Counted from the stretch's first letter, positions 1 through 8,384 are shown. The stretch: 36,272 bases of DNA from Anaerolineales bacterium UBA5797 (GCA_002418205.1 DIDP01000079.1:1-36272); one strand, 5' to 3'. The notes: generated from the letters alone by a model not told the origin. A program made the numbers and translations.

Positions 1-27
1 GTCGATGTGGGTAAACAATACAGTGTG

Positions 28-54
28 AGAGGGGGCGGCTAGTCACCGCCCTCT
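28..54 (-). terminator. Possible terminator of the phn operon
   Basis: An imperfect GC-rich hairpin lies just past the phnE stop codon. Its arms are 28-38 and 46-54, with a two-base bulge and a 7-base loop. On the minus strand it follows the last gene of the importer operon, but no clear T-run follows, so intrinsic termination is uncertain. Nothing else is recognisable between base 1 and the phnE stop. Confidence 0.4.
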
Positions 55-75
55 ACTCGATTTATGCGTCCGGGG

Positions 76-1920
76 TTATACATACTTCTCTCGAAGCACG
101 GATGAGACATAATCCATGGTCGCTACAACAACAGCGATTGCAAGCATCTGGGCGCTTGCGGCGCGGTAGTTCAACAGGTTGATGTTCTGCTGAAGCAGGA
201 AGCCGATACCTCCACCCCCGACGAACCCGATGATGGTTGACATGCGAACATTGATGTCCCAGCGATACATGGTGTAGGAAATGTATGGTGGAATAATCTG
301 TGGGACAACAGCATAAATGATGGTCTGCAGGCGGTTTGCGCCTGTCGCCTGGACTGCCTCCAACGGACCGGGCAGAATGCTTTCGACCTGTTCGGAATAC
401 AACTTGGCGAGGCTGACGATGGTGTGCAATCCCAGCGCCATTACTCCTGCAAAGGGTCCGATACCTACTGCGATCACGAAAACGATCGCCATCACCAGCG
501 CTTCGACGGAACGCAGCGTATTCAGGAATGTACGTGTCACATAGTAAATTGCCATGCCTATTGGCAGGGTACTCTTGGAACCTGTAAAGGCAGCCAATAG
601 GAATCCAATCAATGCACCGGCGATAATGGGACCCCAAAGTGTGTATTCGGGGCGGCCAATTTGATACAACCATTCGATCAGCCAGCCAATAATTCCCAAA
701 AGCGTTGCACCAGCTGTGGCGGCAAGGATCAAATTTATAATTTTTACACTCCCGGCAGGAAATTTCTCGGCGCTGCGCTGACCAATTTTGCCAAGGAAGC
801 TGCTCACGGCGCCGCCGGCTGCCAGGGCACCCAGAGCGGGAGTTATGAGACGGAGGATGTCGCTGAGCTGGAACATGAAATTTCCAAGGAAGCCAAATGA
901 TCCCAGCACGCCAGCCAGACTCTTTCCAACGTTGCTGACGAGAGCCGCCAATTGGAATAACCCATAGAACCCAATCAGCAACGCCAGGAACAAAACCAAA
1001 ACACGTAGAATACGCATCAATGTGGTGGGTGTCTTGAGTTCCTCTTGAGGTAACGACCAACGGATCGCAACCCAGATGGCAACAGGTGAAACCGTCACGC
1101 TTGCCAGGTTGACCAGCACATTCGATGCGAAGGGAGCGCTCACTCCCCCCACCCAGTTCACAACCAAATAGCCAATTGCAATGCCAACCGGCCAGCCGAT
1201 GATGGACAAGGAGATGCTTGCCAATGGGCTTTTTACAGGCTTCATAAGGTTGCGGGCGGCGATGAAACTTAATGGGATGGCAAGAATGGTGCCCAGGGTG
1301 GTTGCCAGCAATGCCAAAAATACCGTCTCAACGATTTTGTTCCAGGTATCGTGAGCGGTCTTCGTGAACATCGGCGCTCCGATATTTCGCCGAACCGTTG
1401 CACGGATGTATTGCACATCCTCGCTGGGACGCCTGGGAAGTTCCAGTTCGGCAATGAAATGGCCATCGGCATCCGTTTTGATCTCTTCGTTGCCCAAAGT
1501 GACGGGGTTTGCCGGATCACTGCCGGGAACGAAACGAAGTGGACCTTGAGCGTTTGGGTAAAAATTGAAACCTTCAACGGTCACCTTTTCACCTGGCTCA
1601 GCACAAGCAGGAGAGACCATCATATAAGGCCCGGAAGTTTCCTGTACTGACACGGATGGTATTGTGCCATCAGCCGGGCAGGTCACATAGACGGGTGCGT
1701 TGAAGGATTCCGACTCCTGCTCGTATTCAAGGATATCCGGGCGTGCCAGGGCACGGGTAACGCGTACCAGACTTTCCTGTCTCTGCGGGCTGCGCAGTTC
1801 CTGCAAATTGACCTGTGTGATCTCGAAACCATAGGCGAATACGACCATGACAGCGAGAGCGGCCAGACCAACCTTAAGCGATTTCCAGGGAGATGCTTTC
1901 GAATTTTTCATTTGACTCAC
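76..1920 (-). CDS. phnE: Phosphonate-type ABC transporter permease PhnE, enlarged
   Basis: Membrane subunit of a phosphonate/phosphite-class importer, 614 residues against about 270 for an ordinary PhnE. Residues 17-35 form a membrane segment. Residues 36-190 look extracytoplasmic and include an IPT/TIG-like stretch (AEPGEKVTVEGFNF). The PhnE core is split: the first part is about 194-228 (TILAIPLSFIAARN) and the second about 457-614 (SVEALVMAIVFVIAVGIGPF, then the EAA loop EAVQATGANRLQ). Between them lie about 228 extra residues with several hydrophobic segments. The GTG start (1918-1920) overlaps the phnC stop as GTGA; an ATG at 1909-1911 behind GGGTGAG is an equally good alternative. The family call is firm; the substrate is unknown. 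Confidence 0.9.
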   Translation of the reverse strand: MSQMKNSKASPWKSLKVGLAALAVMVVFAYGFEITQVNLQELRSPQRQESLVRVTRALARPDILEYEQESESFNAPVYVTCPADGTIPSVSVQETSGPYMMVSPACAEPGEKVTVEGFNFYPNAQGPLRFVPGSDPANPVTLGNEEIKTDADGHFIAELELPRRPSEDVQYIRATVRRNIGAPMFTKTAHDTWNKIVETVFLALLATTLGTILAIPLSFIAARNLMKPVKSPLASISLSIIGWPVGIAIGYLVVNWVGGVSAPFASNVLVNLASVTVSPVAIWVAIRWSLPQEELKTPTTLMRILRVLVLFLALLIGFYGLFQLAALVSNVGKSLAGVLGSFGFLGNFMFQLSDILRLITPALGALAAGGAVSSFLGKIGQRSAEKFPAGSVKIINLILAATAGATLLGIIGWLIEWLYQIGRPEYTLWGPIIAGALIGFLLAAFTGSKSTLPIGMAIYYVTRTFLNTLRSVEALVMAIVFVIAVGIGPFAGVMALGLHTIVSLAKLYSEQVESILPGPLEAVQATGANRLQTIIYAVVPQIIPPYISYTMYRWDINVRMSTIIGFVGGGGIGFLLQQNINLLNYRAASAQMLAIAVVVATMDYVSSVLREKYV

Positions 1921-2669
1921 CCGACCCGTTCGGCATCGCGGCCATAAATATCTTTAAACTTTTTGTCGTCAATTTCCTTTGGCAGACCCTCAAACACCAG
2001 TTGCCCCTGGTTCAAGGCAATGACCCGGTCCGCATAGCGGTGAACGAGATCAAGGAAGTGCAGGCTGCATAACACTGTGACGCCATCCTTATCGTTAATA
2101 TCCTCGAGATGTTTCATGATACTGTGTGCCAGCACAGGGTCGAGGCTGGCTACCGGCTCATCGGCCAGGATCATCTCAGGGTCCTGCATGAGCGCACGGG
2201 CGATGCCCACGCGTTGCTGTTGACCGCCGCTCAGTGCATCTGCGCGGTCGTTTGCCTTATCGGCGATCCCCACGCGTTCCAGTTGCTGGATGGCTTTGTC
2301 GATATCCTCTTTTGGAAAACGGTTTACCAGGCTCCAGGCAGGATTCACATACCCCAACCGCCCTGCGAGAACATTGGTCACTACGCGGGAACGATGAACA
2401 AGGTTGAAGTGTTGGAACACCATTCCGATCTTTCGCCGGATGCGGCGCATCTCCTCAGGGGAGGCGGCTGTGATATCCTCACCATCCCAGAGGATCTGCC
2501 CATCAGTGGGTTCGATCAGGCGGTTGATGCAGCGCAGGAGCGTTGACTTGCCGGAACCGCTCAAGCCGATAACAGCCAGAAATTGTCCCTTTGGCACTTC
2601 GAAACTGACGTTGTCAAGTGCTTTGACACCGCCTTCGTATATTTTTGTAAGGTTTTTTACTTGGAGCAT
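1917..2669 (-). CDS. phnC: Phosphonate ABC transporter ATP-binding protein PhnC
   Basis: Cytoplasmic ATPase that powers the importer. At 250 residues it has the normal length. The Walker A motif is GLSGSGKS (35-42), followed by a Q-loop in GMVFQHFNLV, the signature LSGGQQQRVGIARAL and the Walker B ILADEPVASLDP. The FQHFNLVHRSRVVTNVL stretch is typical of PhnC. I chose the ATG at 2667-2669, behind a GAGAG ribosome site, because family members begin with a sequence like MLQVKNLTKIY; the 32 upstream codons are Phe- and Lys-rich and do not look coding. It lies between phnD and phnE and overlaps phnE by 4 bases. Confidence 0.95.
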   Translation of the reverse strand: MLQVKNLTKIYEGGVKALDNVSFEVPKGQFLAVIGLSGSGKSTLLRCINRLIEPTDGQILWDGEDITAASPEEMRRIRRKIGMVFQHFNLVHRSRVVTNVLAGRLGYVNPAWSLVNRFPKEDIDKAIQQLERVGIADKANDRADALSGGQQQRVGIARALMQDPEMILADEPVASLDPVLAHSIMKHLEDINDKDGVTVLCSLHFLDLVHRYADRVIALNQGQLVFEGLPKEIDDKKFKDIYGRDAERVG

Positions 2670-2764
2670 GGTCGTTTCTCTCGGTCGTTGTGTGATTTTA
2701 GTTTGGTCGATCGGAGATTTCCTTCCCCCCATTATAAAAAAGAAAAAGATTTTTAATAAGGACA

Positions 2765-2798
2765 ATTTCGGGCAGAGACCGCGGTCCCTGCCCGAAAT
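2765..2798 (-). terminator. Intercistronic hairpin between phnD and phnC
   Basis: A perfect 11-bp stem (2765-2775 with 2788-2798) encloses a second palindrome, GACCGCGGTC, after one mismatched pair. On the minus strand it comes directly after phnD and is followed by a T-rich stretch leading to phnC. It could partly terminate transcription or protect the phnD 3' end, giving more binding protein than ATPase or permease. It works either as a terminator or as an mRNA stabiliser; sequence alone does not decide. Confidence 0.65.
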
Positions 2799-2818
2799 AT
2801 TGTTCTTGCAAAATGCGA

Positions 2819-3931
2819 TTACTTGAGCGACTCAATCGTTGTTCCGGACTCGGCCACCATCAGGCGGATGAAGTCATAATCTGCATCCGTGGCGGGTTCA
2901 AGACCAGACCAGCCGTAGAAGTCCTCACTGCCGATCGAAGTGCCCCAAGCCTCGGTCTGGGCGAAGGCAGCCAGTGCTTGCTCGATCTGGGCGCGCAGGT
3001 CAGCCGGGAATTCGGGTCCGAACGACATGGTGTCATTCGGGATATCCGGAGAGAGCGCAAGGATGCGGACCTTCTGCACAACATCGGGGAACTCTTCGCG
3101 GATGTTGGCACGGGCATCCAGGACACGATAACCTTCGCACAACAGCTGGCTCTTGTCTTCGTTCAGAGCACAAGTATTAACATCGACTGGGACTTCGGGA
3201 TCATCACCTCTTGCCCATTTATCCGCGCCTTCTGGAGCAGCCCATGGGCTGTAGAAGGCGGTACCAAAGTCAGCCTCGCCAGTATAAACTGCGCGGACCG
3301 CCTGCGGATGACCACCGGCTTCGAGGGTTTCACCAGGGGTGATGCCCGCTTCCTTGAACATGACTGTGGGGACCAGATAACCGGAGGTCGAACCGGCATC
3401 GGGGTAGGCCCACTTCTTGCCTTCCAGATCGGCGATGGACTGGATGTCGCTGTCGCGGGCGACCACGATCATGGTCCAATAGACGCCCCAACCGCGGCGG
3501 ACAGCCCTAAAGGACACATCCACACCACAGAGGTCATTGGCAAGAACATAACCGAAGGCAGGGATGAATGCCATGGTGTCTGAAGGTGAAGCGCACATCT
3601 CTTCGATTGTCGCGGCGTAGGAGGTCGGTACGCTGACTTCAAATGTCAAACCAGTGGCTTCGTTCAACGCCTGAGACAGAATCTCACCACCGCTCACGAT
3701 CACGTTGGCATCCACGGAGGGCACGAACAAAACTTTAATGGGGTGTTCGGGCGAGCCGACGGCGGGCATGGGTTCTTCAGTCGGGGTGGGTGGGACTTCT
3801 GTTGGAGGAACAGCAGTCGGCGGAGGGGCGGCCGGTTCCTCGGTGGGAGCCGGGGTGGCGGGGGCACAAGCAGTGATTGCCAGTGCAAAGACCGTCACCA
3901 CGGCAAAGAACAGATACAGCGATTTCTTCAT
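2819..3931 (-). CDS. phnD: Phosphonate-type substrate-binding lipoprotein PhnD
   Basis: Extracytoplasmic receptor that captures the ligand and delivers it to PhnE. The start at 3929-3931 sits behind GAGGAGA. The signal peptide ends in lipobox ITAC with the lipid-bearing Cys22, followed by a Pro/Thr/Glu-rich spacer up to about residue 60. The mature domain shows PhnD-family features: SYAATIEEMCASPSDTMAF, a hinge around KKWAYPDAGSTSGYLVP and TGEADFGTAFYSPW. At 370 residues it is slightly longer than usual because of the spacer. It is the second gene of the operon and has its own likely promoter. Several internal Cys residues (in EMCASP, DLCGVD, NTCALN) could form disulfides. Ligand unknown. Confidence 0.92.
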   Translation of the reverse strand: MKKSLYLFFAVVTVFALAITACAPATPAPTEEPAAPPPTAVPPTEVPPTPTEEPMPAVGSPEHPIKVLFVPSVDANVIVSGGEILSQALNEATGLTFEVSVPTSYAATIEEMCASPSDTMAFIPAFGYVLANDLCGVDVSFRAVRRGWGVYWTMIVVARDSDIQSIADLEGKKWAYPDAGSTSGYLVPTVMFKEAGITPGETLEAGGHPQAVRAVYTGEADFGTAFYSPWAAPEGADKWARGDDPEVPVDVNTCALNEDKSQLLCEGYRVLDARANIREEFPDVVQKVRILALSPDIPNDTMSFGPEFPADLRAQIEQALAAFAQTEAWGTSIGSEDFYGWSGLEPATDADYDFIRLMVAESGTTIESLK

Positions 3932-3983
3932 ATTCTTCTCCTCTCGTTCATTTGGATTAGGGAAGGGTTCCCTTACGGAAAAG

Positions 3984-4012
3984 ATAATACTTCCGATTTT
4001 TGATTTAAACAA
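3984..4012 (-). promoter_or_regulatory. Probable sigma70-type promoter of phnD
   Basis: On the minus strand, TTGTTT (4007-4012), a 17-base spacer and TATTAT (3984-3989) lie ahead of phnD. Transcription would start near 3977, giving a leader of about 45 bases. That leader carries a small inverted repeat (AGGGAA, three bases, TTCCCT) and the ribosome site. This would let phnD-phnC-phnE be expressed apart from the upstream binding-protein gene. Confidence 0.55.
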
Positions 4013-4047
4013 GTGACTTTTGATTAAAAAATGGTGTATTCTTTTTC

Positions 4048-5076
4048 TTACTTCAAGAGTCCCTTGATATCGACCCTTGATTCCCTCACATAAGCAAGAA
4101 AATCCTTCAGATCGCCATCATTGATCGGCTTCCATTCATCGACCCCATGTCCGTAGGCGATCTTAAAAGCCGCATTGCCATCATCGGTCTGCAGGATGGC
4201 GGGGATGAATCCCGAAATCAGATCGCGCATGGGCGAAGGCATTTCTGTCGAGAAGGCAAAAATTCCATAAGGGATGATCTCCGGGGTCTGCCAGACAACG
4301 ATGACCTGTTCCATGAGATCGGGATATTGATCTTCAAGCGAGGGAAATTTTCGCGCGTCGATGTAGGTCGCGCCGAAATCACAAATGCCGCCCAGGTACA
4401 ACGAACGCACAACGGTTGGATGCCCTCCCACGAACGCGGCCGGTCTTGTGAACACATTGTTCTTGTTCAGGAAACCCAGCGGAACGACAAAACCTGATGG
4501 CGATGTTTCTTCGCTCCAGCACGGCTTCCTATCGTTGAATTGTGCAAGCGCGACGCTGGCATCAGCCGTGTTCGTTCCTGTTCCCGGATCGAAATAGGAT
4601 TTGAAGCCGCCCTTGCGCGTGGCGATGAACTGGGCGCCATATTGATCTCTACCTTCTTCATTGAGCGATGCATAAGTCGCCCGTACAAGATCCTTTTCAT
4701 AAGCCAGCGCGTAGGATAACGGGTCGAGCAAGGCAATGTGCGCATTCCCTTTCTCGAACGCATCCACAAGGTCGGCATAAGAATCCGGGATGACCGTAAC
4801 AAAAACATAGCCTGTCCGTTCTGTTAGTTGAGAGGCGATCTCCTTGGCGGCATTGATCTGTTCGTTCGTGTTGGCGGAGGGGGGCAGGGCGAGGATCAGC
4901 GGGTTTTCAGCGAGACCAAGTTCCGCTGTGGTGGGAGTCGGCGTGGCTGACTCCGTTGGAGTGACGGGGATAGGTGTGGCTGTCTCCCCGGTCGTGATCG
5001 TGACGCGCGGCAGGTTGCAATTCGCAAGGGCGAATACGCAGAGCAGAACAACGAAGAGCCGGCGGGCGCGATCCAT
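4048..5076 (-). CDS. Second PhnD-like substrate-binding lipoprotein
   Basis: A second periplasmic-binding-like receptor of 342 residues. The signal peptide ends in lipobox LANC with Cys20, then a Thr/Pro-rich spacer to about residue 50. The body follows the PhnD/TctC-like plan: ASQLTERTGYVFVTVIPDSY, AHIALLDPLSYALA, CWSEETSPSGFVVPLGFL and ICDFGATYIDARKFP. It is only distantly similar to the neighbouring PhnD. It is first in the operon, 116 bases upstream of phnD. It may widen the ligand range of one permease, or act as a sensor. No second permease is visible, so I infer sharing of PhnE/PhnC. Confidence 0.82.
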   Translation of the reverse strand: MDRARRLFVVLLCVFALANCNLPRVTITTGETATPIPVTPTESATPTPTTAELGLAENPLILALPPSANTNEQINAAKEIASQLTERTGYVFVTVIPDSYADLVDAFEKGNAHIALLDPLSYALAYEKDLVRATYASLNEEGRDQYGAQFIATRKGGFKSYFDPGTGTNTADASVALAQFNDRKPCWSEETSPSGFVVPLGFLNKNNVFTRPAAFVGGHPTVVRSLYLGGICDFGATYIDARKFPSLEDQYPDLMEQVIVVWQTPEIIPYGIFAFSTEMPSPMRDLISGFIPAILQTDDGNAAFKIAYGHGVDEWKPINDGDLKDFLAYVRESRVDIKGLLK

Positions 5077-5091
5077 GTGAAATTCTTTAAG

Positions 5092-5099
5092 ATTATAAT
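5092..5099. promoter_or_regulatory. Palindromic -10 box shared by divergent genes
   Basis: ATTATAAT contains TATAAT on both strands (plus 5094-5099, minus 5092-5097). The plus-strand gene begins at 5106 and the minus-strand gene at 5076, only 29 bases apart. In the plus direction the start point would fall on or next to the ATG, a leaderless message. In the minus direction the leader would be about 9 bases. The -35 matches are poor on both sides. Confidence 0.55.
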
Positions 5100-5105
5100 A
5101 CGTCC

Positions 5106-5777
5106 ATGAAAAACAATAACCTGCTTTCTTTATTGATCCTGATCGTGATCGGCGTCGCGGCCTATTTTATCGTTCAAACCGTCCGTGATGCTTCACAAGC
5201 CGCGACCGCGCCGTTCCAGCAGGTGAATGAGGCGAACCGCTCATTGCAGACCCAGGTTGCCAATCTTTTGAACCCGACACCGACGATCATCCCAGATCCG
5301 GTGACATACATCAATGAGATCCGCGCCCTGGCGCGTTTGGAAACGATCCAATACAGCATCGAAAAAGTGATCACAGGTCAGACCGGCGGAGGGACGTTCG
5401 ATGCCCTGTTCGGTGACAAGATCCTGTTCGTCGGGCACGGCACCGTGATCGCAGGGATCGACATGGAAAAACTGCGGCCTGAGGATATGCGCTTTGAAAA
5501 CGGTGTGCTCACAGTGCAGCTGCCTCCCGCGGAAATCTTTATTGCCGCGCTCAATAACGAGAAGTCCTACGTTTATGATCGTGATACAGGACTGCTCACC
5601 AAGCCGGACCCAAACCTTGAAACTCTTGTGCGCCAGCGGGCTGAGGAGGAGATCCTCAAAGCCGCGCTCGAAGATGGCATCCTCGAGCAGGCTCAGACGA
5701 ATGCCGAGGCATATCTCCTCAAGTTTTTTGCGGCGCTCGGTTTTCCAAACGTGATCTTTGTGGGTGACCTTGGCTAG
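5106..5777 (+). CDS. DUF4230 family membrane-anchored protein
   Basis: A 223-residue protein with an N-terminal signal anchor (about 5-24) and the rest probably outside the membrane. The core ARLETIQYSIEKVITGQ, then KILFVGHGTVIAGIDMEKL and LPPAEIFIAALNNEKSYVYD, matches my memory of DUF4230 proteins, whose biochemical role is unknown. The C-terminal third is helical and charged (RQRAEEEILKAALEDGILEQ), which could mediate oligomerisation. No ribosome site is visible; the -10 box 6 bases upstream suggests a leaderless mRNA. Its TAG stop interlocks with the stop of the converging gene. Confidence 0.8.
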   Translation: MKNNNLLSLLILIVIGVAAYFIVQTVRDASQAATAPFQQVNEANRSLQTQVANLLNPTPTIIPDPVTYINEIRALARLETIQYSIEKVITGQTGGGTFDALFGDKILFVGHGTVIAGIDMEKLRPEDMRFENGVLTVQLPPAEIFIAALNNEKSYVYDRDTGLLTKPDPNLETLVRQRAEEEILKAALEDGILEQAQTNAEAYLLKFFAALGFPNVIFVGDLG

Positions 5778-6586
5778 ACCCGTTCCGTCCAGGATGGATG
5801 ATCGTATTTTTCCTTGACAAGTTCATCCGTCCTTTTGGATTCGGATTCAGACAACCCTCCCTGCATCAGACTTAAACCCAACTGCGCTTCGAACGCGTGG
5901 ACGAAAGCCTGCGCGGCCGTTTCCCAGCCGATTTCCCGCCCCAAAGCGGATTCGACCGTCGTTGCCCGCGCCAATAGCCGTTTCGACGCTGCCTCCCGCG
6001 CCGATTCATCCTCGAAGACCAGCACCTGGCAGATGCGCGTCAGGTCCCCGGTCAATGGAAGCGATCCGTGCTGGAGCACACCCTCCTTTTTGCGAGCCTG
6101 CGCCGAACCGATCAACTTTTTTCCGTCCACTGTGATCTCATATGTGGATGGTACTTCAAAACAAACCGGGTTGGGTGTTGCATTGTCGTTCGATTTTCCC
6201 TCTTTCATTTCAACGGACAGTTCCAGGTTTTTCACTGCAAGCAGCAGGGCTTGCGCCAGCCGGTTGTAACTTTCCAGCACACTGCCTTCCACACGCGGCT
6301 CATTTGCCGGGGCAATGACAGAGTAGGTCAGCTCGTCCGTATGCAAGATTGCGCGCCCACCTGTCGCCCGGCGGACGACCTCCCAGCCGCGTTGTTTGAG
6401 ACGCGTCACATCCACATCAGAAAATGGCTGGGCATGTCCGAGTGAGAGACAGGCCGGGTCCCACGCGTACAGCCGCAAGGTCGGGAGCGATTCGCCGCGT
6501 CCGATTTGTTCGAGGATCGCCTCATCGAGCGCCATGTTCCACGCGCCGCGCGCAGGGGGAGTGATGAGAAGTCGCCACACAGTCAT
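5774..6586 (-). CDS. lipM: Lipoate/octanoate protein ligase family, LipM-like
   Basis: A 270-residue member of the BPL/LplA/LipB fold that attaches lipoyl or octanoyl groups to 2-oxoacid dehydrogenase E2 or GcvH proteins. Visible motifs are NMALDEAIL, the lipoyl-pocket motif VRRATGGRAILH (71-82), and KLIGSAQARK (157-166) with the conserved Lys157. The segment NPVCFEVPSTYE places Cys142 where LipM octanoyltransferases carry their acyl-thioester cysteine, so LipM is more likely than an ATP-dependent LplA, though not proven. The ATG at 6584-6586 has a TAAAAT box 6 bases ahead and no ribosome site. The C-terminal tail is rich in Glu, Ser and Lys. Confidence 0.82.
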   Translation of the reverse strand: MTVWRLLITPPARGAWNMALDEAILEQIGRGESLPTLRLYAWDPACLSLGHAQPFSDVDVTRLKQRGWEVVRRATGGRAILHTDELTYSVIAPANEPRVEGSVLESYNRLAQALLLAVKNLELSVEMKEGKSNDNATPNPVCFEVPSTYEITVDGKKLIGSAQARKKEGVLQHGSLPLTGDLTRICQVLVFEDESAREAASKRLLARATTVESALGREIGWETAAQAFVHAFEAQLGLSLMQGGLSESESKRTDELVKEKYDHPSWTERV

Positions 6587-6592
6587 GGATGT

Positions 6593-6598
6593 ATTTTA
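6593..6598 (-). promoter_or_regulatory. Probable -10 box, leaderless start of the lipM-like gene
   Basis: TAAAAT on the minus strand is 6 bases before the ATG at 6586, so the transcript should begin at or within a base or two of the start codon. No Shine-Dalgarno sequence fits between. No good -35 hexamer is seen. Confidence 0.45.
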
Positions 6599-6647
6599 AT
6601 TCAATAACGGGCAAAGCCGGGCGGCTGATATAATCATTCAAGTTTTC

Positions 6648-7640
6648 ATGAAAAACAAGCCTGTTAGCAAGACTCTTTTTTGGTCGATATTGGTGGCAGC
6701 GGCAATATTGTTGAGCGTCTCCACCACGTATGCGCAGGTGGATGATGTGACCCTGCGCTTTATAAAGGTCCAGCAGGAAAAGGTGCATGTTCAAATGCTG
6801 GACGGCGTTGCGGGAAATCCGTGGCAATATCGAATACTTGCCGATTGGATGATCGCGTACGTGTTCAGGTTTATAACGGGCCTGTGGATCGAAGTTCCGT
6901 TATCTGCTGCTTTTATTGGTTTTCGTTTTGTCCAATGCCTGTTGATTTTTCTGCTTGCCGGAATGTATTACAGAAAGTTGGGGCTGCCGCTTTACGTCAA
7001 TCTCGTTGGTTTATCCATACTTGCATGGGGGATGTCGCATTCCCTGTATAACAGCGACCTTTCGTTGAACGTATTCTTTGATATCGCTTTTTATCTTCTT
7101 GCAACCATTCTTATCCTGAACAAGAAATATGTCTGGATTCCATTATTGATGGTGCCGGCTGCGTTTAACAGGGAGACGAGCGCATTGATCCCTTTGATGT
7201 TGTTCGTGTTCCCGTATTTTGACGATACCGGTGAATCGAAAAGTGCAAAATCAGCTTCGATCTATGCGATTATCAGTGCGGTCATCTTCGTGGTCATATT
7301 TTGGGGCTTGCGTTCCTATTACGGCGAGCAGAAATTCCTGACGGCGGATGGATATTATCCTGGTGTGGGGCTGTTGATATTGAATTTGACCCGCTGGATC
7401 AGTTGGGAACAATTATTGATCACTTTGGGACTCGTTCCATTTCTGGCAATTTTTGCCTTTGGATCATGGCCAAGACCTTTGAAGATTATTTTCTGGTTGG
7501 TGGTGCCGATATGGTTTGGGGTGCATTTCTTTGCTTCGCTGGTGGCGGAGTCCAGGTTGTTTCTTGTCCCTCAGGCGCTGGTATTCATTCCCGGGATGTT
7601 ATCCGGGCTTATTGAAAGATCCGATGTGGAACTCAAATGA
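6648..7640 (+). CDS. Polytopic membrane protein of unknown function
   Basis: A 330-residue integral membrane protein with about 8 hydrophobic segments (for instance LFWSILVAAAILLSV near 10-25 and IYAIISAVIFVVIFWGL near 203-219). The VPAAFNRETSALIPLMLF stretch and the GNPWQYRILADW region resemble polytopic proteins often filed near GT-C glycosyltransferases, but I see no diagnostic catalytic motif and assign no function. A TATAAT box (6629-6634) lies 13 bases before the ATG, with no clear ribosome site. Its stop overlaps the following methyltransferase start as ATGA, so the two are co-transcribed. Confidence 0.75.
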   Translation: MKNKPVSKTLFWSILVAAAILLSVSTTYAQVDDVTLRFIKVQQEKVHVQMLDGVAGNPWQYRILADWMIAYVFRFITGLWIEVPLSAAFIGFRFVQCLLIFLLAGMYYRKLGLPLYVNLVGLSILAWGMSHSLYNSDLSLNVFFDIAFYLLATILILNKKYVWIPLLMVPAAFNRETSALIPLMLFVFPYFDDTGESKSAKSASIYAIISAVIFVVIFWGLRSYYGEQKFLTADGYYPGVGLLILNLTRWISWEQLLITLGLVPFLAIFAFGSWPRPLKIIFWLVVPIWFGVHFFASLVAESRLFLVPQALVFIPGMLSGLIERSDVELK

Positions 7641-8383
7641 AATTCGAGGATCATTTTTCTGCCCAGTCCAGTCAGTACGCCCAATACCGTCCCAAATATC
7701 CCGGCGCATTGTACGCTTATCTGGCGTCCCTTGCGCCTGCGCGTTCCCTGGTCTGGGATTGCGGGACCGGCAATGGCCAGGCGGCGGTCGGTCTGGCGGA
7801 TTTCTTCGAGCGGGTATATGCAACAGATGCCAGCGCAGATCAAATTGCACATGCCCATACTCATCCAAGGGTCGAATACCATGTTGAAAGCGCTGAACAT
7901 ATCAGCCTTGAAGCGGATAGTGTGGATCTGGTCACGGTGGCGCAGGCGGTGCACTGGTTCGATTTCGATAAGTTCCATGCCGAAGTAAAACGCGTCCTTA
8001 AGCCTGGTGGTGTGATCGCCGTCTGGACGTATCATCTGCCCGAGATCACTCCACGGATTGACAGGGCATTGTTAAGATTTTATTCCGAGGTTCTGGCGGA
8101 TGATTGGCCCGACCGCATCCGTTATTTGGAGGAGCGTTACCAGACTCTGCCATTTCCATTTGCCGAGATCTCGCCATCCGCTTTTGTGATGGAGACCAGT
8201 TGGGATTTGCGTCAATTGGCGGGATTCCTGGATAGCTGGTCTGCCACGCAGAGATATCGTGAACGGACAGGAATACATCCGTTGGAGGAAATCTGGGAGG
8301 AACTCACGAACGATTGGAAGGATGAAACAGAGAAACGATTGATCCGCTGGAACTTGCACTTCCGAATTGGAAGGAAGGAATAA
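7637..8383 (+). CDS. Class I SAM-dependent methyltransferase
   Basis: A 248-residue cytoplasmic methyltransferase of the UbiE/Methyltransf_11 type. It shows motif I SLVWDCGTGNGQAAVGLA with the glycine loop, an acidic residue at the end of strand 2 (VYATDASADQI), and VDLVTVAQAVHWFDFDKFH followed by EVKRVLKPGGVIAVWTY. The AQAVHWFD signature is common in yeast Crg1-like and TAM-like methyltransferases acting on small carboxylic acids. The true substrate is unknown. The start codon overlaps the stop of the membrane-protein gene by 4 bases, which suggests translational coupling. Confidence 0.88.
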   Translation: MKFEDHFSAQSSQYAQYRPKYPGALYAYLASLAPARSLVWDCGTGNGQAAVGLADFFERVYATDASADQIAHAHTHPRVEYHVESAEHISLEADSVDLVTVAQAVHWFDFDKFHAEVKRVLKPGGVIAVWTYHLPEITPRIDRALLRFYSEVLADDWPDRIRYLEERYQTLPFPFAEISPSAFVMETSWDLRQLAGFLDSWSATQRYRERTGIHPLEEIWEELTNDWKDETEKRLIRWNLHFRIGRKE

Positions 8384-8384
8384 C

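Noticed and set aside
62..1060. 332-codon open frame on the minus strand overlapping phnE
   Set aside because: It is an alternative frame of phnE. The product is Trp/Arg/His-rich and has no recognisable domain, while the phnE frame is clear.
2813..3583. 256-codon plus-strand open frame
   Set aside because: It is antisense to phnD, which has signal peptide, lipobox and family motifs.
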